64,000 nucleotides of DNA from Flammula alnicola (GCA_015499995.1 JADNRV010000021.1:62001-126000); one strand, 5' to 3'. Positions 11,119 to 24,262 are shown, numbered from the stretch's first letter. The notes: generated from the sequence alone by a model not told the origin. Numbers and translations: made by a program.

Positions 11119-14100
11119 TTAACTACGCCAATACTGAGCCAGATCATGAAAACGGTCAAGTACTACGGTAATGTAAGAAGTTTCGTTGAGTAGAATTTCA
11201 AAATGTTTGATCGCCTCTTCCTCTGTGAGGTCTAGCCGGAACTTCTCTTGTAGTTGTTCATGCACATCGCGATGCTTGATATCGGGGATATTTGCGTCTA
11301 CCATGAGGGTGACCAAGTTCAAAATGAGGTTGGTACTCTTCCGCAGGATGGTGAAAGCCGTGAAACAGAAGTTCTTGAAGCGAGCATAATGTGGGGATTG
11401 CGCGCCACCCATGCCGTCAACCATTTCCTTACATACTTTGACTTGAGGAGGGAATGGTTTCGGGTCTCGACCAAGAATATACCCAAAGTCCACTACATCA
11501 TAGAGTTAGTATAGTGTTCAAATCTAACAGCTCAAAAAGCATGCATACCATGGAAAAAGTGGCCTAAGCAAGTCTGGTCAGTAACATGAACTCAACAGTA
11601 GAGGTCGAAAACTTACCGTCAGGGGCAACCAGAAGGTTATCCAAGTGGCGATCGCCGACTCCAAGCAAGTATGTAACTACACAGTAACCCGCTGTGCCCG
11701 CACTTTAGTAACAATACAGTGACTGAAATGGAGGAAGCTTACCACAACTCCTCACAAATGTGTCGATCACACTGGGCTCAACGCCAGAAGTACCAACGCT
11801 TCCTTCATCGGGATGATGTGCCCGCATATAATTGAGCAACGTTCCGTGTTCGCTCACGATAGCGGCAATGGTCTTGCTCGGGATGAACTGAACCATGCCC
11901 TGCATAGGGCCAGTCGCCAAAACGTCGTATGGGCTCAACTTGAGATCGAGGTTCTCCTTTCTGAGAAGCTGATCCATAAGCGTGAATAGTTGGATGACTA
12001 GTTGGTCCTGGCGCATATCATCGCCGTCCTTGAATATGACTGGATATTCGCTGCCGTCCGAGCATTGGAAGTAGAGGAGGAGAGGGTACATGTTGGATTT
12101 GAAAACGGAAGACTTTTCGGGAATGATCCCGATTACTTCAATTTTGGCATTCAGAGGAAGGGGAAGAGGGTCCATCGACAATAGATTGTTCTTTGAATCA
12201 GAGATAATTGCACGAAGCTTCTCAATCTTCTTCGGTCGAGGATCTTTGGATGTTCGAAGTTCTTTGGCACGTTTAGCAAGAGTGTCGATCATGAGGCCTT
12301 GCCGACGCAAAGTTTCGCGTCTATCAGAGCCCCCTTCCACCTGTCCTATTGTTAAGCCAACATCTACATAGTAATCGAACAAAGTCTTACCTCAAGAATC
12401 TTGTTCATGTACTTATACACGACGCGCCCATACATCTTAGCCATAAGTCGGTCTTCCAGCGCCACTTCAACCATGAGGTACCAATACAGACGATTGCCCA
12501 GGATAGGGTTGGCCACTCCTCGAATAATAAGGAAGTCAGAAAGGCCACTATCATCATATGAAATGGCGGTCGTTGTTGATCTTGAGGACCTTTGGTCAGC
12601 AACTACGCTCTCAAATTTGAGCGCTTGCACAAGTTGTAATAGGTAGAGAAGAAGTTCCTGAAATGATATGAGCAACGGCATTGAAGAAAGGGTTTACGAA
12701 AGAGCGCACATCATCGTCAGCTCTGCTGAGCTGCTTTACAGCAAACGCTCTAACTCGTGAGTCGACTGTCCCAGGACCAAGGAGTTCCAAAGCGTCATCA
12801 GTGTCGATTTCTGTCCACTGTGGTAATAGCTCTTCCACTGCTTGCTTCACTTCTGAAGAGTCTCGCCACGCCACCGACTTCAGGAACTTTGTAAGGCCCT
12901 TCTTGTCTCTAGCGAGATAGAACCTAAACTTCCAGATCATATCCTTCTCTTCTGATGTTAGCGGCTGGCTAGGAGAATAGCTGAGTATCACCTGTAACTC
13001 TTGCATTAAAACTCGTAGAATATGGGAGAAGATAGAAATTATATACCGCTAGCTCGTCTCTGATATTTGCATTAGGTTTTAGCTCTCTGTCGTATGGACT
13101 ACTGCGATGACTTCGAACAAGACGACGATGTTTATCCTCAACCGGGTTTTCGTGGGCAATGTCTGGATCGACTACGCTCCAAAGATTGGTGTCGGTAATG
13201 AAAGAGGTAGATATAGAGGGCGTAGAAGGTGTTTGGGCGATGGTGGGCAGAGTAGAGGTCGCAGACGAGCTACCAGATACTTCCTGAAACCTCCAAAGTC
13301 AGAAAACATCAAATATATGCGGAAGATCCTTTGACGAACAGGTTCACTGAATATCACTGGAAAGTCGAACCTGGGCAAGTCGATGTATAAGAAAAGATTC
13401 TCCGATTTCTCAGTCGCGGCCTACATCAAACAAGCGTCTGAGAAAGAGACCACCTTCGATCATCAGGAATAAGTACTTACAGCGTGAATCTCCTCCATCT
13501 TCCGAAAAGCCATCTTGTCCAGCCAATCAGACTTTGGTAAATCACCTCTTTCGTATTTCTTCACGAGCTGTTGAGGTATTAGATATTGGTGCTCGATAGG
13601 ACAGATTCTGACGCTGACCTTTTCTAGTCGCCCCATTTCATCTTGGGTGACCAACTTGCTCGGCGTGGTCGTTTCCACAGAGCCATCGGCTTCAACGCCT
13701 GGCCAAAGCAAGAGTCGATGTTTTCCTCGTCGCAAAGTCCTGAAAGGCAAATATGATACGTCAAGGCGGCGAAAACAGATATGGGTAGAGCATACACACC
13801 ACTTCTTCCCAAACAGCCGGAACGTCGATCCTCCTACAGGAATAGCAGCCCTCGGTCCTCCAATGTCCCATACTGTAAACGTGATTTGAGAGCTCAATGG
13901 CAGGTCGCAATATCGTATGGGAAGCGTGACCCATTCATTCCATCTAACACAGCTCGCCTCGTCAGAATCAACCAGAACCAAGCGATCCGAGACAGGCACA
14001 TACGTGTAAGTATTCTTGAAAGCCTTGAAAGAGGTGCGAAAGGGTATCGTAAGGGGCTTGTTATCCGCAATGAGTTGGCAAGTAACATAGAGGTCTGAAA

Positions 14101-14371
14101 GAGTGCTTTAAGCCTGAGGTTATTTCCAAACGCAAGTTGTGGACCAATAAGACTCACGAAGACTGTACGCCGTGGAAGCGCAGCTCTGGCTTCTCTAGCA
14201 GTTCAGTGAACGACCTGGCTTTCCGGATACCCTCCAGTTGCGATCTAGTTGGAAATGTCAGGCTAGTAACTCGAAACGCAATAACGGCATTTCTCACATC
14301 CTAAAGGTCACTGGAAGCTTGAGGTCGGAGAGCTTAGCAAACGTGAAATCGTCGCGATTGTCCTTGTCCAT
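11119..14371 (-). CDS. VPS34: Class III phosphatidylinositol 3-kinase
   Basis: Makes PI3P on endosomes and autophagic membranes in complex with Vps15 and Beclin/Atg6. Reads on minus from ATG 14371 ([20 protein letters not shown]) through many small exons. Order: C2 domain (about 20-230; [29 protein letters not shown]), a Ser-rich linker, PIK helical domain ([25 protein letters not shown]), then the kinase. Kinase landmarks are [15 protein letters not shown] with the ATP lysine, the catalytic loop [12 protein letters not shown], and [17 protein letters not shown] (the DFG motif, split by an intron after the first base of its valine codon). The C-terminus ends DLAQYWRS, as is usual. It is convergent with the biotin gene, only 20 bp apart. 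No frameshift seen. Confidence 0.95.
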
Positions 14372-15043
14372 GGTTTGGCAGAGAGATTTGACGCGTGGAG
14401 GATTATGTGAGTTGGAAGGGAGTCATCGACGTGCTTAAGTAGCATTTCTCACAGATGATCGACATATGAAGCCATCTGCTTAGCATCAGCAAAAGTGCAC
14501 AATTTATGTAAGCTCTTGTGGTCAATACAAGACACATGAAATTCTCGTGAAAGAATGTAAGGAAATGCGAGGACAGTATCAGGATTGCAAGCTGCTTATA
14601 TAGGTACAACTTTCTTGTTGTCGAATACAAAGGATTATGAGAAATATGAGCGGTATGCAAGCCAGCGGCAATAATTTTATGAGACATGTAAGCTCATAAC
14701 TTTCTGTCGAGACAATATATTTGGGTTGCAATCCTGGTCAGCGGTTTGTAACGAATATAAAATTATGTTAAGAATGTTACAAGACACCCAAAATTCTGTT
14801 AATCAACTTGTAAAAGACTTAACATTTTTGCAAAAAGAATGTCTTGGTTCTGACCAGACTAACCACTGAAGCCAGCTACTAGGATAAGGGAAGCCTGGCC
14901 GCACGAGCTACAACAGAGGCCCAAAAGTTGTGATAACCACCTTATTCAGCATTCAGGCTAGGACTCAACCTGGACCTCGGATCTATTGCTATCTAAGAAA
15001 GAACGATGTTACATCAGAGAATTCGGGAAAATGTGGCCATGGA
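14372..15043. other. Intergenic, AT-rich
   Basis: VPS34 promoter region and beyond. Short recurrent words (tgtaagctc, ttgtaa) and a weak 8-bp inverted pair (ctggtcag / ctgaccag at about 14735 and 14856) are visible. No gene supported. Confidence 0.4.
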
Positions 15044-16935
15044 TTATATTGTGAAAGAAATCAGTACAATGTGCTGCCATTGGTATAACCCGCTATAACA
15101 TTCGGGCAGGAACTCGGCGAGGGCGATAGCACCGGCAGATCATGGACGTCGACGATAAAAATAGTCGTTTGAGAGCAGTGTTGAGGGTGAAAGCGGTCCG
15201 AAGTGATTGGATCTGCGGTAGTCTTAGCATATCCGGAAACTCGACTCGGACGAAACGAAGAACCTACTCCTTCCAAACCCAGCCCTGAACATGGATTTTT
15301 ATTCAGGTCAAGCGTTTCGAGGCTTGAATTGTATTTCTATTAAGGATGAATTTTTGGACTATTACTCGATGAATGTCGGTCACAAACGTACCAATGCTTC
15401 TGCGATGATGACAAGACACTGAATGTCAAGTTTGTTTTCGCTGAGATTCAAGACCTTCAACGTCCGGTTCCGTTTCAAGACTTGGGCGAGATATGAGATG
15501 CCAGTCTAGAAAGGAATTGTTATTAACGGAACGAATGAAGGTCACTCTGCTGTACTCACGCGCAAATCATTTCCTTTGAGATCCAGAGTCCTCAACGCTC
15601 CTAATCGTGGTAGCGAGTCCAATGCTCTGACTTTATCCAGCAACGCCCCACTGGGTCCAGCATCGTGATGTATGGCAGCCATTGAGAGTAGATGCGCCAA
15701 TTGGCGGTGGATGGCGCATCGTAACACCTCCTTGCGAAGAAGACGTGATAATTGGGATGTGTTGGCCAGTCGGTGAGAGGGGGTTCATGGCAGTGGTCGG
15801 AGTAACTCTGCCACGACGTGTCTTAGGCACATATGGAGTATACGTAGTCTGTACCCCCATCGGTGGGTGACGGGCCGGTGGAGGGAGGGGCCCTGCAAGC
15901 GGGCTAGCTACCAAAGCTCTCGGCGTGCTTGGTGGAGAGGCAAGGGACAAACTCGCAACGGAAGCCGTCGGCGAAGATGCTGCTGATGAAGACGGCGTGT
16001 CGTACATGCTGTAAGTGGAAGGCGACATCGGGCCAGGTACGACATCGGGGTAGTCTCTAATCATCAGAGCGAGAGCCACACCGCCGGTGGCAGAGATACG
16101 GTTGTGCTGTATGGATATGTTCCAGCGGGAGGATGTACGAATGGCGCGACCTATTTGCTTTGGTTACCATTCTTGAGAAAAGCACAATTAATCGAAAAAC
16201 ATACATATGGTCTCTAGAGCCGCTGGACGCAGCGAGCAATCGTCAAGGCGGAGTGATACAAGTCCCGGTTCAGGTGCCGTTTCCAAGGCCGCTACGATAT
16301 ATTCCACCGACTTCTTATCAAGCATATTCTGTGAAAGATCCAGAAACTGCCAACTTTTTGCCTATGCACCTCATGTTGTCAGAACCAACCACGTATTCAA
16401 TAAGACAAAAATACCTTCTTAACATAGGCACCAATGAGACGGAAAGCGGCAGTTTTAAGCTGTCTGTTCGACGCGACTGACAGGAATGACAGAGTGCCCG
16501 GAATTCGGAGAGCATGCAGCATGGGTTTCTGTCTCTGCAATTACCATGAGATTTATGACAATTGAATAATTCAACAGAACATACGTGGTCATCAAGATCA
16601 CATTCCCGGAAAACCAATTTCCGCAATCCCCACTCAATAGAGAACACGTCGGAAAGAATTGAAGCAGACGTGAATGTTAGTTGTACGCCAGAAAAGTCCA
16701 CCGTCCGCGGGCTTGTAGGAGATGCATGCTAGAACAAACGATTAGATAGGCACGTATATAGCAAGGACATTGCCCACATACCTTCAGCGCAACTGTTATT
16801 GTAGGGTCAGGTTCCTCCTCGCAACGAGTCAGTAGTCGTCCATCATTCCAAGAGAAATGCAATTGCGTGTAGATCAGAGAGGGAAAAAACCTTCGATAAG
16901 TGGTAGCTATAGAGGATGCAACATTAAGCGTTCAA
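15044..16935 (-). pseudogene. Truncated RNI/LRR gene, PPP1R37-like
   Basis: Ribonuclease-inhibitor-type leucine-rich-repeat protein resembling PPP1R37-like fungal proteins, whose role is unclear. Exons read on minus: TQLHFSWNDGRLL and EEEPDPTITVALK, then FSGVQLTFTSASILSDVFS, GTLSFLSVASNRQLKTAAF, SWQFLDLSQNMLDKKSVEY, LVSLRLDDCSLRPAALE, a Ser/Pro-rich insert (15633-16079), LGALRTLDLKGNDL, KVLNLSENKLD and SLRTAFTLNTALKRLFL. Splice sites are good, so it was a real gene. Three defects: no N-terminal exon or ATG upstream of about 16935 (a stop blocks the frame), a frameshift near 15140 before GAIALAEFLPE, and loss of the remaining repeats after that. An alternative open frame to 15061 exists if one intron is retained, so it may still be expressed. 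Confidence 0.65.
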
Positions 16936-18400
16936 GTTTTTCAAGCTCAAGTTCGATGCGGCCTGAGTTCGACGGATGCTATTTGGCTGTATTGTGCTAC
17001 ACCTTTAGAGCCTGATTATATATTGACAACTCAACGACTCGGACTTCAACTTTCCCCCCAAGTTTTCTCTCCTTCCCACCACGGTCCACCACGGTCATTG
17101 ACGACCTGGGCTCCATCGTCGCGTCCTATTGTTGCTTCTCTACCCCTCGCATCTCTCTAGCTCCCCTTCCGCTGGCGGCAAGGGTACCCTCCGCAGCGTA
17201 TACTAGCCAACATTATTACAGCTCTGAATGATACACGTCGAGTAAGTGCTACGACTACGATCCAATCATTTGCCATCCCTGTTTCTCACACCTCAAACAG
17301 GATGAAGTCCAAGACCTTAACTAGGCACCGGACATCTGAGTATATGCGTCACATTTGAGGTCCTGCAGCCGTTTTGATCAGTTGTTACCAGATGCGACGC
17401 GCATTTCTTATTAGTTGATGAGCAAGGTAAGCTCATATACCACATTTCATACATATTTTGCATCTCTGACGCCATCATATATTAGCTTGAATCACGATAA
17501 GCTACCGTCAAACGTAAGTTTCCAATTCCATCCATGTGTAGCCGAATCACGATGCTCAACCGTGCTGCTGCAGTTCCAAAGCCACCCAAGCAAGCCTATG
17601 CCAGCACCATTAAGATTTTCGTGACCGGTCGAGCCACTGCGTGTGTCGGGCGCCGTCCCTCTATGTCTTCCATCATGAACATTATTCGGCTGCTGTTAAG
17701 CTCACCTTTCCACCATATAGGCAAGCCCTGGAAGATGTTATTGCTCGAGCCTTTGGGCCTGTACTTATGTACCCGCGTTTTTACGCATAGATGTATTAGA
17801 TAGGAGTTAGAATGATCACTGATTTGCCGAGACTTCTGATGGATTGTAAAGTGAAGAAAATGAGATATATGATACTGCGAGCCTTACATTGTCCATAACC
17901 CCATACATGAGCATACATAGGACTAAAACCTTGCATAGTCGGCAATCCCTGTATCACAATACGAGCCCTTGTAATCGCTGTAATCCTCGCAACAACTTAT
18001 ACTCCCTTACTTGCCTCGCAAACCCTGCATTTCTCGCGGCACCTTACATTTTTTTAGTCCTATGTATGCTCTTACATTGCAGCACCAGAGTTTCGAGCCT
18101 CACAAGGATTTTATAGCTATATATTCATTTGTATAGGAATACATATGGCATGCACTTTTGCTGATGTACAAGTGCTTGTCCTACCTTTTTTGCAGTTATG
18201 TAGACATCTTCTACTTTCACTCATTCGCACATTCAAAGCAAAAATAAAATGACCGAAGCAATCGAACTACATGTTTAGCGAGTTGATTTTCGAGAATAAA
18301 TGATTGGTATATTACAAGAGTGAACACGAAAAAATTAGCGCTGTGAGACATGGCCTAGTACTGTTAGGTACATTTTGTATCAAAGTTTTCCTATCGTCCT
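16936..18400. other. Intergenic, no supported gene
   Basis: Several short frames without recognisable domains. It contains a perfect 20-bp inverted repeat (listed separately). The last 150 bp should be the 3' flank of ILV5. Confidence 0.4.
17909..18071. repeat. Perfect 20-bp inverted repeat, 163-bp span
   Basis: The 20-mer at 17909-17928 (starting gagcatacat) is the exact reverse complement of 18052-18071, separated by 123 bp. No clear target duplication was found. It could be a tiny MITE or a hairpin. Confidence 0.6.
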
Positions 18401-19920
18401 TCACTCGGACTCGGGCTTGTAATCAGGGCGCAGTGATCGCACAACCTTGCCTGCGAAAAAGGGTTTCGTTGATAAATGTTGCGCAAGTGAAACTGGAACC
18501 CAAAATAACGTACCAGCTCTCCAGATCTCCTGATTGTTGATAACCTCGAGCTCCCTGTTGAGGTCCTCACGGTAAGTTGAACGTCCGTTGAACTCCAACG
18601 ACTTGCGAGTTTCAGTTCCATCCTTCACGCTCTTGTAGAGAGCCTCGAACACGGGGAGGTTGGCCTTCTCAAAGATAGGGGCCCAGTCGAGAGCACCACG
18701 ACGAGCGGTGGTAGAACAAGCATTGTACATGTAGTCCATTCTATCAATGTTTTTGTCAGCAAAATTGAACTGATGATATCCATATTGACGTACCCCTTAG
18801 CACCGATCAAAGGGTAGAGGGATTGAGTGGCTTCCTCAACGGTCTCGTTGAAAGCTTCAGATGGCGAGTGGCCATTCTTGCGGAGAACTTGGTATTGAGC
18901 CAAGAACATACCCTCTAGAAAAAAGGAGTCAGATCACGATCAATAATTTTATTCTTCCAAATAAAAAAACGTACGGATTCCTCCCATGAGCTATCCGAAC
19001 CAGAAAAAAGCGTCAGTGATATGTCAAACTCAAACTATATAACACTTACGACACCGCGCTCGCCGTAGAGATCCGAGTACACCTCCTTCTCGAAGGTGGT
19101 CTCGTACATGTAACCAGAGCCAACAGCAACACCAAGGGCGATGGCCTTCTCCTTGGCGTGGCCAGTGACATCTTGCCAGACGGCAATGCTAGAGTTGATA
19201 CCGCGGCCCTCCTTGAAAAGGGTGCGGACAGTGCGGCCAGATCCCTTGGGAGCGACGAGAATGACGTCGACATCATTGGGAGGGATGACGTGGGTGTCGT
19301 CCTTGAACACAACGGAGAAACCATGGGAGAAGTAAAGGGTCTTGCCCTTGGTGATGAGAGGGGCAACGGTAGGCCACGTCTGAGATTGGGCAGCGTCGGA
19401 CAAAAGGTTCATGATGATGGTACCCTTGTTGATAGCCTCCTCGATGGGGAAAAGGGTCTCGCCAGGGACCCAGCCATCTTCAATGGCTTGCCTCCAGCTC
19501 TCGCCGTCCTTGCGGACACCAACAATGACGTTGAGGCCGTTGTCGCGGGCGTTCAAGCCCTGACCGTGACCTTGCGAACCATAACCGATGAGGGCAAGGG
19601 TGTCGTTCTTGAAGTAGTCCTGGAGCTTAGCCAGGGGCCAGTCGCTGCGCTCATAGACAACCTCTTTTGTGCCGGCAAAATCGAGAGTCTTGACACCACG
19701 AGCACCCTGAGCAACGAACAATTCAGCATGGCTGCTCTGTCTAATTTTTTAAACGACTCACTTGGACTGGTGGGCAGTAAACAGCCTTGGCAGCAGCTCT
19801 GGCGAGGAGAGAGTAGGAAGCAGATTGAGCGGGCTTGACAGCAGCCTTTGCCAATGCACTGGGTGCACGACGGGAAGCAGCACGGAGAGACTGTGAGGCG
19901 GAGCGAGCAAAGGAGGCCAT
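18401..19920 (-). CDS. ILV5: Ketol-acid reductoisomerase, mitochondrial
   Basis: Second step of valine/isoleucine synthesis: NADPH-dependent isomerisation and reduction of acetolactate, in mitochondria. Start ATG 19920 gives a Ser/Arg/Ala-rich presequence (MASFARSASQSLRAASRR) typical of mitochondrial import. The NADPH fold has LIGYGSQGHGQGLNARDNG; catalytic-domain landmarks include HGFSVVFKDDTHVIPPNDVD, PKGSGRTVRTLFKEGRG and SDLYGERGVLMGGI. The C-terminus has STTARRGALDWAPIF and ends RPDYKPESE. Exons join in frame, including a 16-nt microexon at 18975-18990. At that microexon's junction the conserved I-H-G-M reads I-Q-G-M. Class I length, about 400 residues. Confidence 0.95.
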
Positions 19921-20706
19921 GGTTGTAAGACGACAAGTCGGTTGAACCAACGTCCAAAACTTTTTCAGCATTTGAATTCTTGACTCAGAAGCCATCGGCC
20001 GATACCCCCCGAAATACTCCCGGGCCCGATTAGCCGAACAACGTTCCGCACATTACGCTGGCTTAACTTGTAACTTTGACCTTGAGTCTCATTGATACCT
20101 CCTAAGCTGGAGCTAAATTGCATTCGATAGCCACAAAAAATCATTCAAGTGTTCTATTACACCGCGCTCTACTGCGTGGCAAAAATTAATCCAAGAAACC
20201 ATGATTAATAGGCAGTGAAATTCGTTGTTCCGGTGGAAGGAAATGCCTGAGGGATCACTATGATGTCTTGGAGCGGATTGTTTGATTTATATAACGAGAG
20301 GGAATGAGTGAAGCAATGATTGAATCATCGTCGCGGCCATCGAATGAAACTTGCAGGTTGTTCCCAGGTTGAATGGATGGTAAATTTAATTTTAAAATTA
20401 TGTGACAGCGTAAAAAAATCAATGAGGGTATCGCACTACAGAATGTACATGATTTAACAGATCCACAACTACAACACTTGATAACTGAAGATAAAAAACA
20501 TATGTAAGAGTTGAAAGCAGAAAGCATCAACGAAAGGAAAGTAAAAATGCAGAGAAGAACAAATGGTATAAAGAAACAAGCGTCAGTAAAGAAACAAGTG
20601 GGTCAGTAAAGAAACAAGTGGGTCAGTAAAGATCAACCGGAAAAAAGCAAATCGTAAGATTTCTCCTCAGGTAACAGAATCCAATAATCCCTAAAAAGAA
20701 TAAAAT
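19921..20706. other. Intergenic, ILV5 promoter side
   Basis: Promoter of ILV5 (towards 19921) and 3' flank of the coiled-coil gene. No coding signal; a short tandem repeat lies at 20571-20632. Confidence 0.5.
20571..20632 (+). repeat. About 22-bp tandem repeat, nearly three copies
   Basis: The unit gtcagtaaagaaacaagtgg recurs head to tail almost unchanged in the 3' flank of the coiled-coil gene. Confidence 0.75.
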
Positions 20707-23700
20707 TTATCTCCTCCTCAAGGGCGTAGCCTTCCTCTGCCCAATCGTGGCATTCAAGCGCGTATTTTGCGTCGTCGTCGGGTCAAATCCATTATCTTCC
20801 TCATCCTCATGGTTATGGTTCAAATACGGAGCAGGAGGCATCGGACCAGGTCCGTTAGGCGAGTACCCTCCAACACCAACGGGCGGCCCATAAATGGACA
20901 CCCCAGACCGACCACCGCCTGGAAGGTCGCGCGTCGTCGTCGCAGGGGTCATGCCCGGTCCACTACCGAGACTGCCCACGCGACCGGGGGCGCCCCATGC
21001 CCCACCAGTGCTTGGCGAGCTCCCACCAATGCCGCCCAGGACAGCAGGAGGTATGAATGGAGACCTGCTGGCCAAGGCAGAAAGAGGCGGAGAGTCACCT
21101 TCCTCTCTATCTCTCTCCCTGTTCGGGTTACCGTATATCGGTGCCGCCTTCGACGGGGGTCCACTTGGCATGACAGGCGGGGGTATGACTGGACCCATAC
21201 CAGGTAAGACGCCAGGATGCGAGATCGGCGTCGATATTCCACGATTATCTGTCAAAGTCTGTGGAATGAAGTTGGGTGGCAGGTGACGATATGCGTTGTT
21301 ATCTACAGGCGAGTTGGGTTCGGTGTCCATCCCGTTGCTATCGTATGCACCAACACGGGGGCGGACAGGCAGCGGCTGAGAGTGTTGTTGTTGTGGAGGA
21401 AGAGGCTGAGGCGCATGGTGGGGGCTCAAGAAATACCCTGTCGCATCATCTTGTTGTCCTCCTAGGCTCGACTCCGGACGCGACTGTGACGGGAAGAAAA
21501 GAGGATGTTAGTCAAAGTTTAAATTAGAGAGTGAAAAAGCGTGTCAGCAGGTATAGATAGTGATGAGAATCGATAGATAATAGATAATGATGCAGGACAG
21601 AGATCGAACAAGAAGCAAATTGGAGAAAATGAATACGTACTGGAGGCTCGATGTGAATGTCGTAAGACCCTGTGCTTCCACTTGATGTCCTGCGTATGCT
21701 AGCGCCCCGACTAGGGTCATGAGGGGCAAGGAGATTGTTATTCGGTTGATAAGGGCCACCAGGAGTATATGGTGCACCCATCCCTCCGTTTCCTCCTCCC
21801 TCTCCTGGCCCTCTAGGCATAGCCACAGGAGGTTGTGCGCCCCAAGGTTCTGGCATCTACAACAGGAGGCGGAAAGGCGCTCGTCAACTAAAAATAACCC
21901 AAAGGCGAGAGAAACTTACAGCTGCACCAGGTTTGATCGTCGACCTCCACCCCTCCACACTAACACCCTGACCCCCATTCTCCGGCCTCGTATAGTCGGG
22001 AGGCGGGTTCGTCAACCAACTTGGCGGAGGTGGCATATTGTTTCCTCGGCCGACGGGCGTCGCTGATCGCGCTGGACTGGCTCCTTGCACACTCGCATCC
22101 TCGGGGATGTCAGAGAGATTTCCCCGCATATTTCTATCGCGCTCGTCGGGCAACTGGAGCATGTCGAGCGGCAACCCCGACGCCGCCGAAGAGTACGAGC
22201 CGACCGACATACGCCTATCGCGACCATACCCTCGTTGCGATCCTGACGACCCGGCACGAGGGATACCGTAGGTGTCGGGTCGCGCACTAGAACTAGGAGC
22301 AGGTGGATTGGGATTGGGGGCGGGGGCGGAAGGCATGACGATCGGCGTGGGCATCGACATCGTGGGTGGCGGTGCCATCGCGAGGTAGGGTATCTTTTGG
22401 AAAGAGGGTCCAGGATCTGGCGAGCCCCTCCTTGACGCGGTGTTGTTGCTGCCACTGGTCTTCGCGATGCCGACGGCTGCGGTGACTGCCGCCGCCGCCG
22501 CAGCTGCAATAGCTGCGCTCGTCTCTTTCTCCTTTTCTTTCTCTCGAGCACGCTCTCTCTCTTCCCTTTCGCGATCTCTGTCGCGATCTCTATCGCGCTC
22601 GCGTGCCCTGTCTTCTTCGAGCCTCCTCGTCCGCTCGCGCTCCAGGTCGACTTCTTTTCTAGCCCTGCCCTCGACATCAGCCTTCTCTCTCTCCAATCTC
22701 TCCTTCTCCCTCCTCAGCTCGTTCAGCTCTCGGTCTTTCTCCTGCTGAAGTCTCTGCTTCTCCTCTTCTCCTCTTTTTATCCTATCTTCTTCTCTCTTCT
22801 TAATTTCCTCTTTCTCGCGTTCCACTTCCTTGCGCGCTCTTCGTTCCTTCTCTCGTTCCTCCTCTACCCTCTTTCTCTCCTCCTCCGCCCTCCGCCTCTC
22901 ATCATTTAGCCGCTTGGCTTCCCTTTCCGCCTCCTTCGACCGCTGCCTCTCCTTATCGAGATCCCGCTCGAGTTGATTGAGTTGCATCTTAATCCGGAAA
23001 TTTTCTCGTTCGTCAATCTCCCGTAAAGCAGCCTGGGCTGCTTCTGCCTCGATCGACGCCGCGGTAGGAGGCGCTGCGCTGCTTGACTTGCGGGCGCGAC
23101 GGGAAGACGAGGGTTTGGCCGGCGCAGGGCCAGTTGACGGTTTACGGGGTTTGGGTGTCGGCAGCTCCTCTATGAATGCTGTCCCGTCGCCTACGAGCCC
23201 GGCAGGTACAGTTACCCCGTGTACAAGTCGTCCTTGCCGCAGTCCTTCCTCGAATCCCTCGCGACGGCCTTCTTCTCGGGCGATCAGGAGCACATTTTGT
23301 TCTTTCATTTGCCGAGCGTTAGTCCTTGCCCGAACGAGTGCACGCTCTGCCTCGTCTCGTTCGTTCTCTACCGCGCGAACCACTTCCTTCGCTCGTTGCC
23401 TACAGTAAAGAGTCAAGATGAATACCAGAAGGAGAAAGGCCGACTTACAGATCGCGTTGTAAATTATCTATCTGCAACTTATACATGCTAACGTCTTGCT
23501 GGGCGTTCATGCTGTCCATCTGGACATTGAGGATTGCCTCGGTCGTTTTGACACCCTGGATGTGCTTCTCCTCCTCTAGCGCCCTGCGAGACTGTTCCTC
23601 GCGCACAAGATTGTCGCGCAGGACCTCCATCTGCAAAATGGCGGATGTGAGGAGGTGTTTGGCTTCCCTGGCGTCATGCTCCTTGCTGATGGTCAGTTGG

Positions 23701-24074
23701 ATGAGGGTGTCGCGTGGGGTATTCGCTAATTGGCGCTCGCGCTCGCGACGGACTTGGGTCGAGGGTCCGCGGGCGCTGCTGCTGCGTTTGATAGAGGTGG
23801 TATTGTGTGTGCTGGGTTGATTAGACTGCGTAGTTTGTGATTGAGAAGGTCGAGAGACGGTTCGTCGTGATTTGGATACAGGTGACGGTGTAGTCTGAGC
23901 GGAGTCCGATGCGCTGTTGGTCGGGGGTTGGACAGTGACTTGGCCATAGAATGTGTCGGGTGAGTTTGGTATGTACCTTCTCTCAAGATCAGCGCAGCCC
24001 TCACACGAACAAAAGAACAGAACGGAAACTTACTGATTATGTGCAGCGTAGTCAAAGTACTGCCCCGCAGGCAT
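20707..24074 (-). CDS. Large coiled-coil, low-complexity protein
   Basis: I cannot assign a function. ATG 24074 (MPAGQYFDYAAHNQ) opens a multi-exon gene. Region 1 is Ser/Thr/Pro-rich and disordered. Region 2 is a long coiled coil (about 21.9-23.8 kb) with heptad-type Glu/Arg/Lys/Leu runs such as QLNQLERDLDKERQRSKEAE, ending in alternating Arg-Asp and Arg-Glu dipeptides. Region 3 is Pro/Gly/Ser-rich (for example SGLPLDMLQLPDERD) and the C-terminus ends QRKATPLRRR. The coil suggests a structural or scaffold protein, possibly polarity or septum related, but that is a guess. The Arg/Glu run gives long spurious frames on the other strand. Confidence 0.8.
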
Positions 24075-24262
24075 TGCTACGCGCACAAATGGTCAATGTT
24101 GGGGCGAAGATGGTGGTAGAAAGAGAAGAAACAAACTTTCTGGAGAGTGCATTGACAATGAAATCAGGATTAGGAAACAAACATAATACAATGGGCAGAG
24201 GAGAGAAAGATCGGAATCATGGGTGGCACTCTTTCCTATTGTAGTCTTAGACCTAGTCTATT

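Noticed and set aside
19158..19838. 226-codon plus-strand frame opposite ILV5.
   Set aside because: Shadow of the ILV5 coding frame; no independent landmarks.
22012..23408. Additional open frames within the coiled-coil gene (22012-22677 minus, 22977-23408 plus).
   Set aside because: Low-complexity shadows of the Arg/Glu-rich coil and the Pro/Ser-rich part in other frames.
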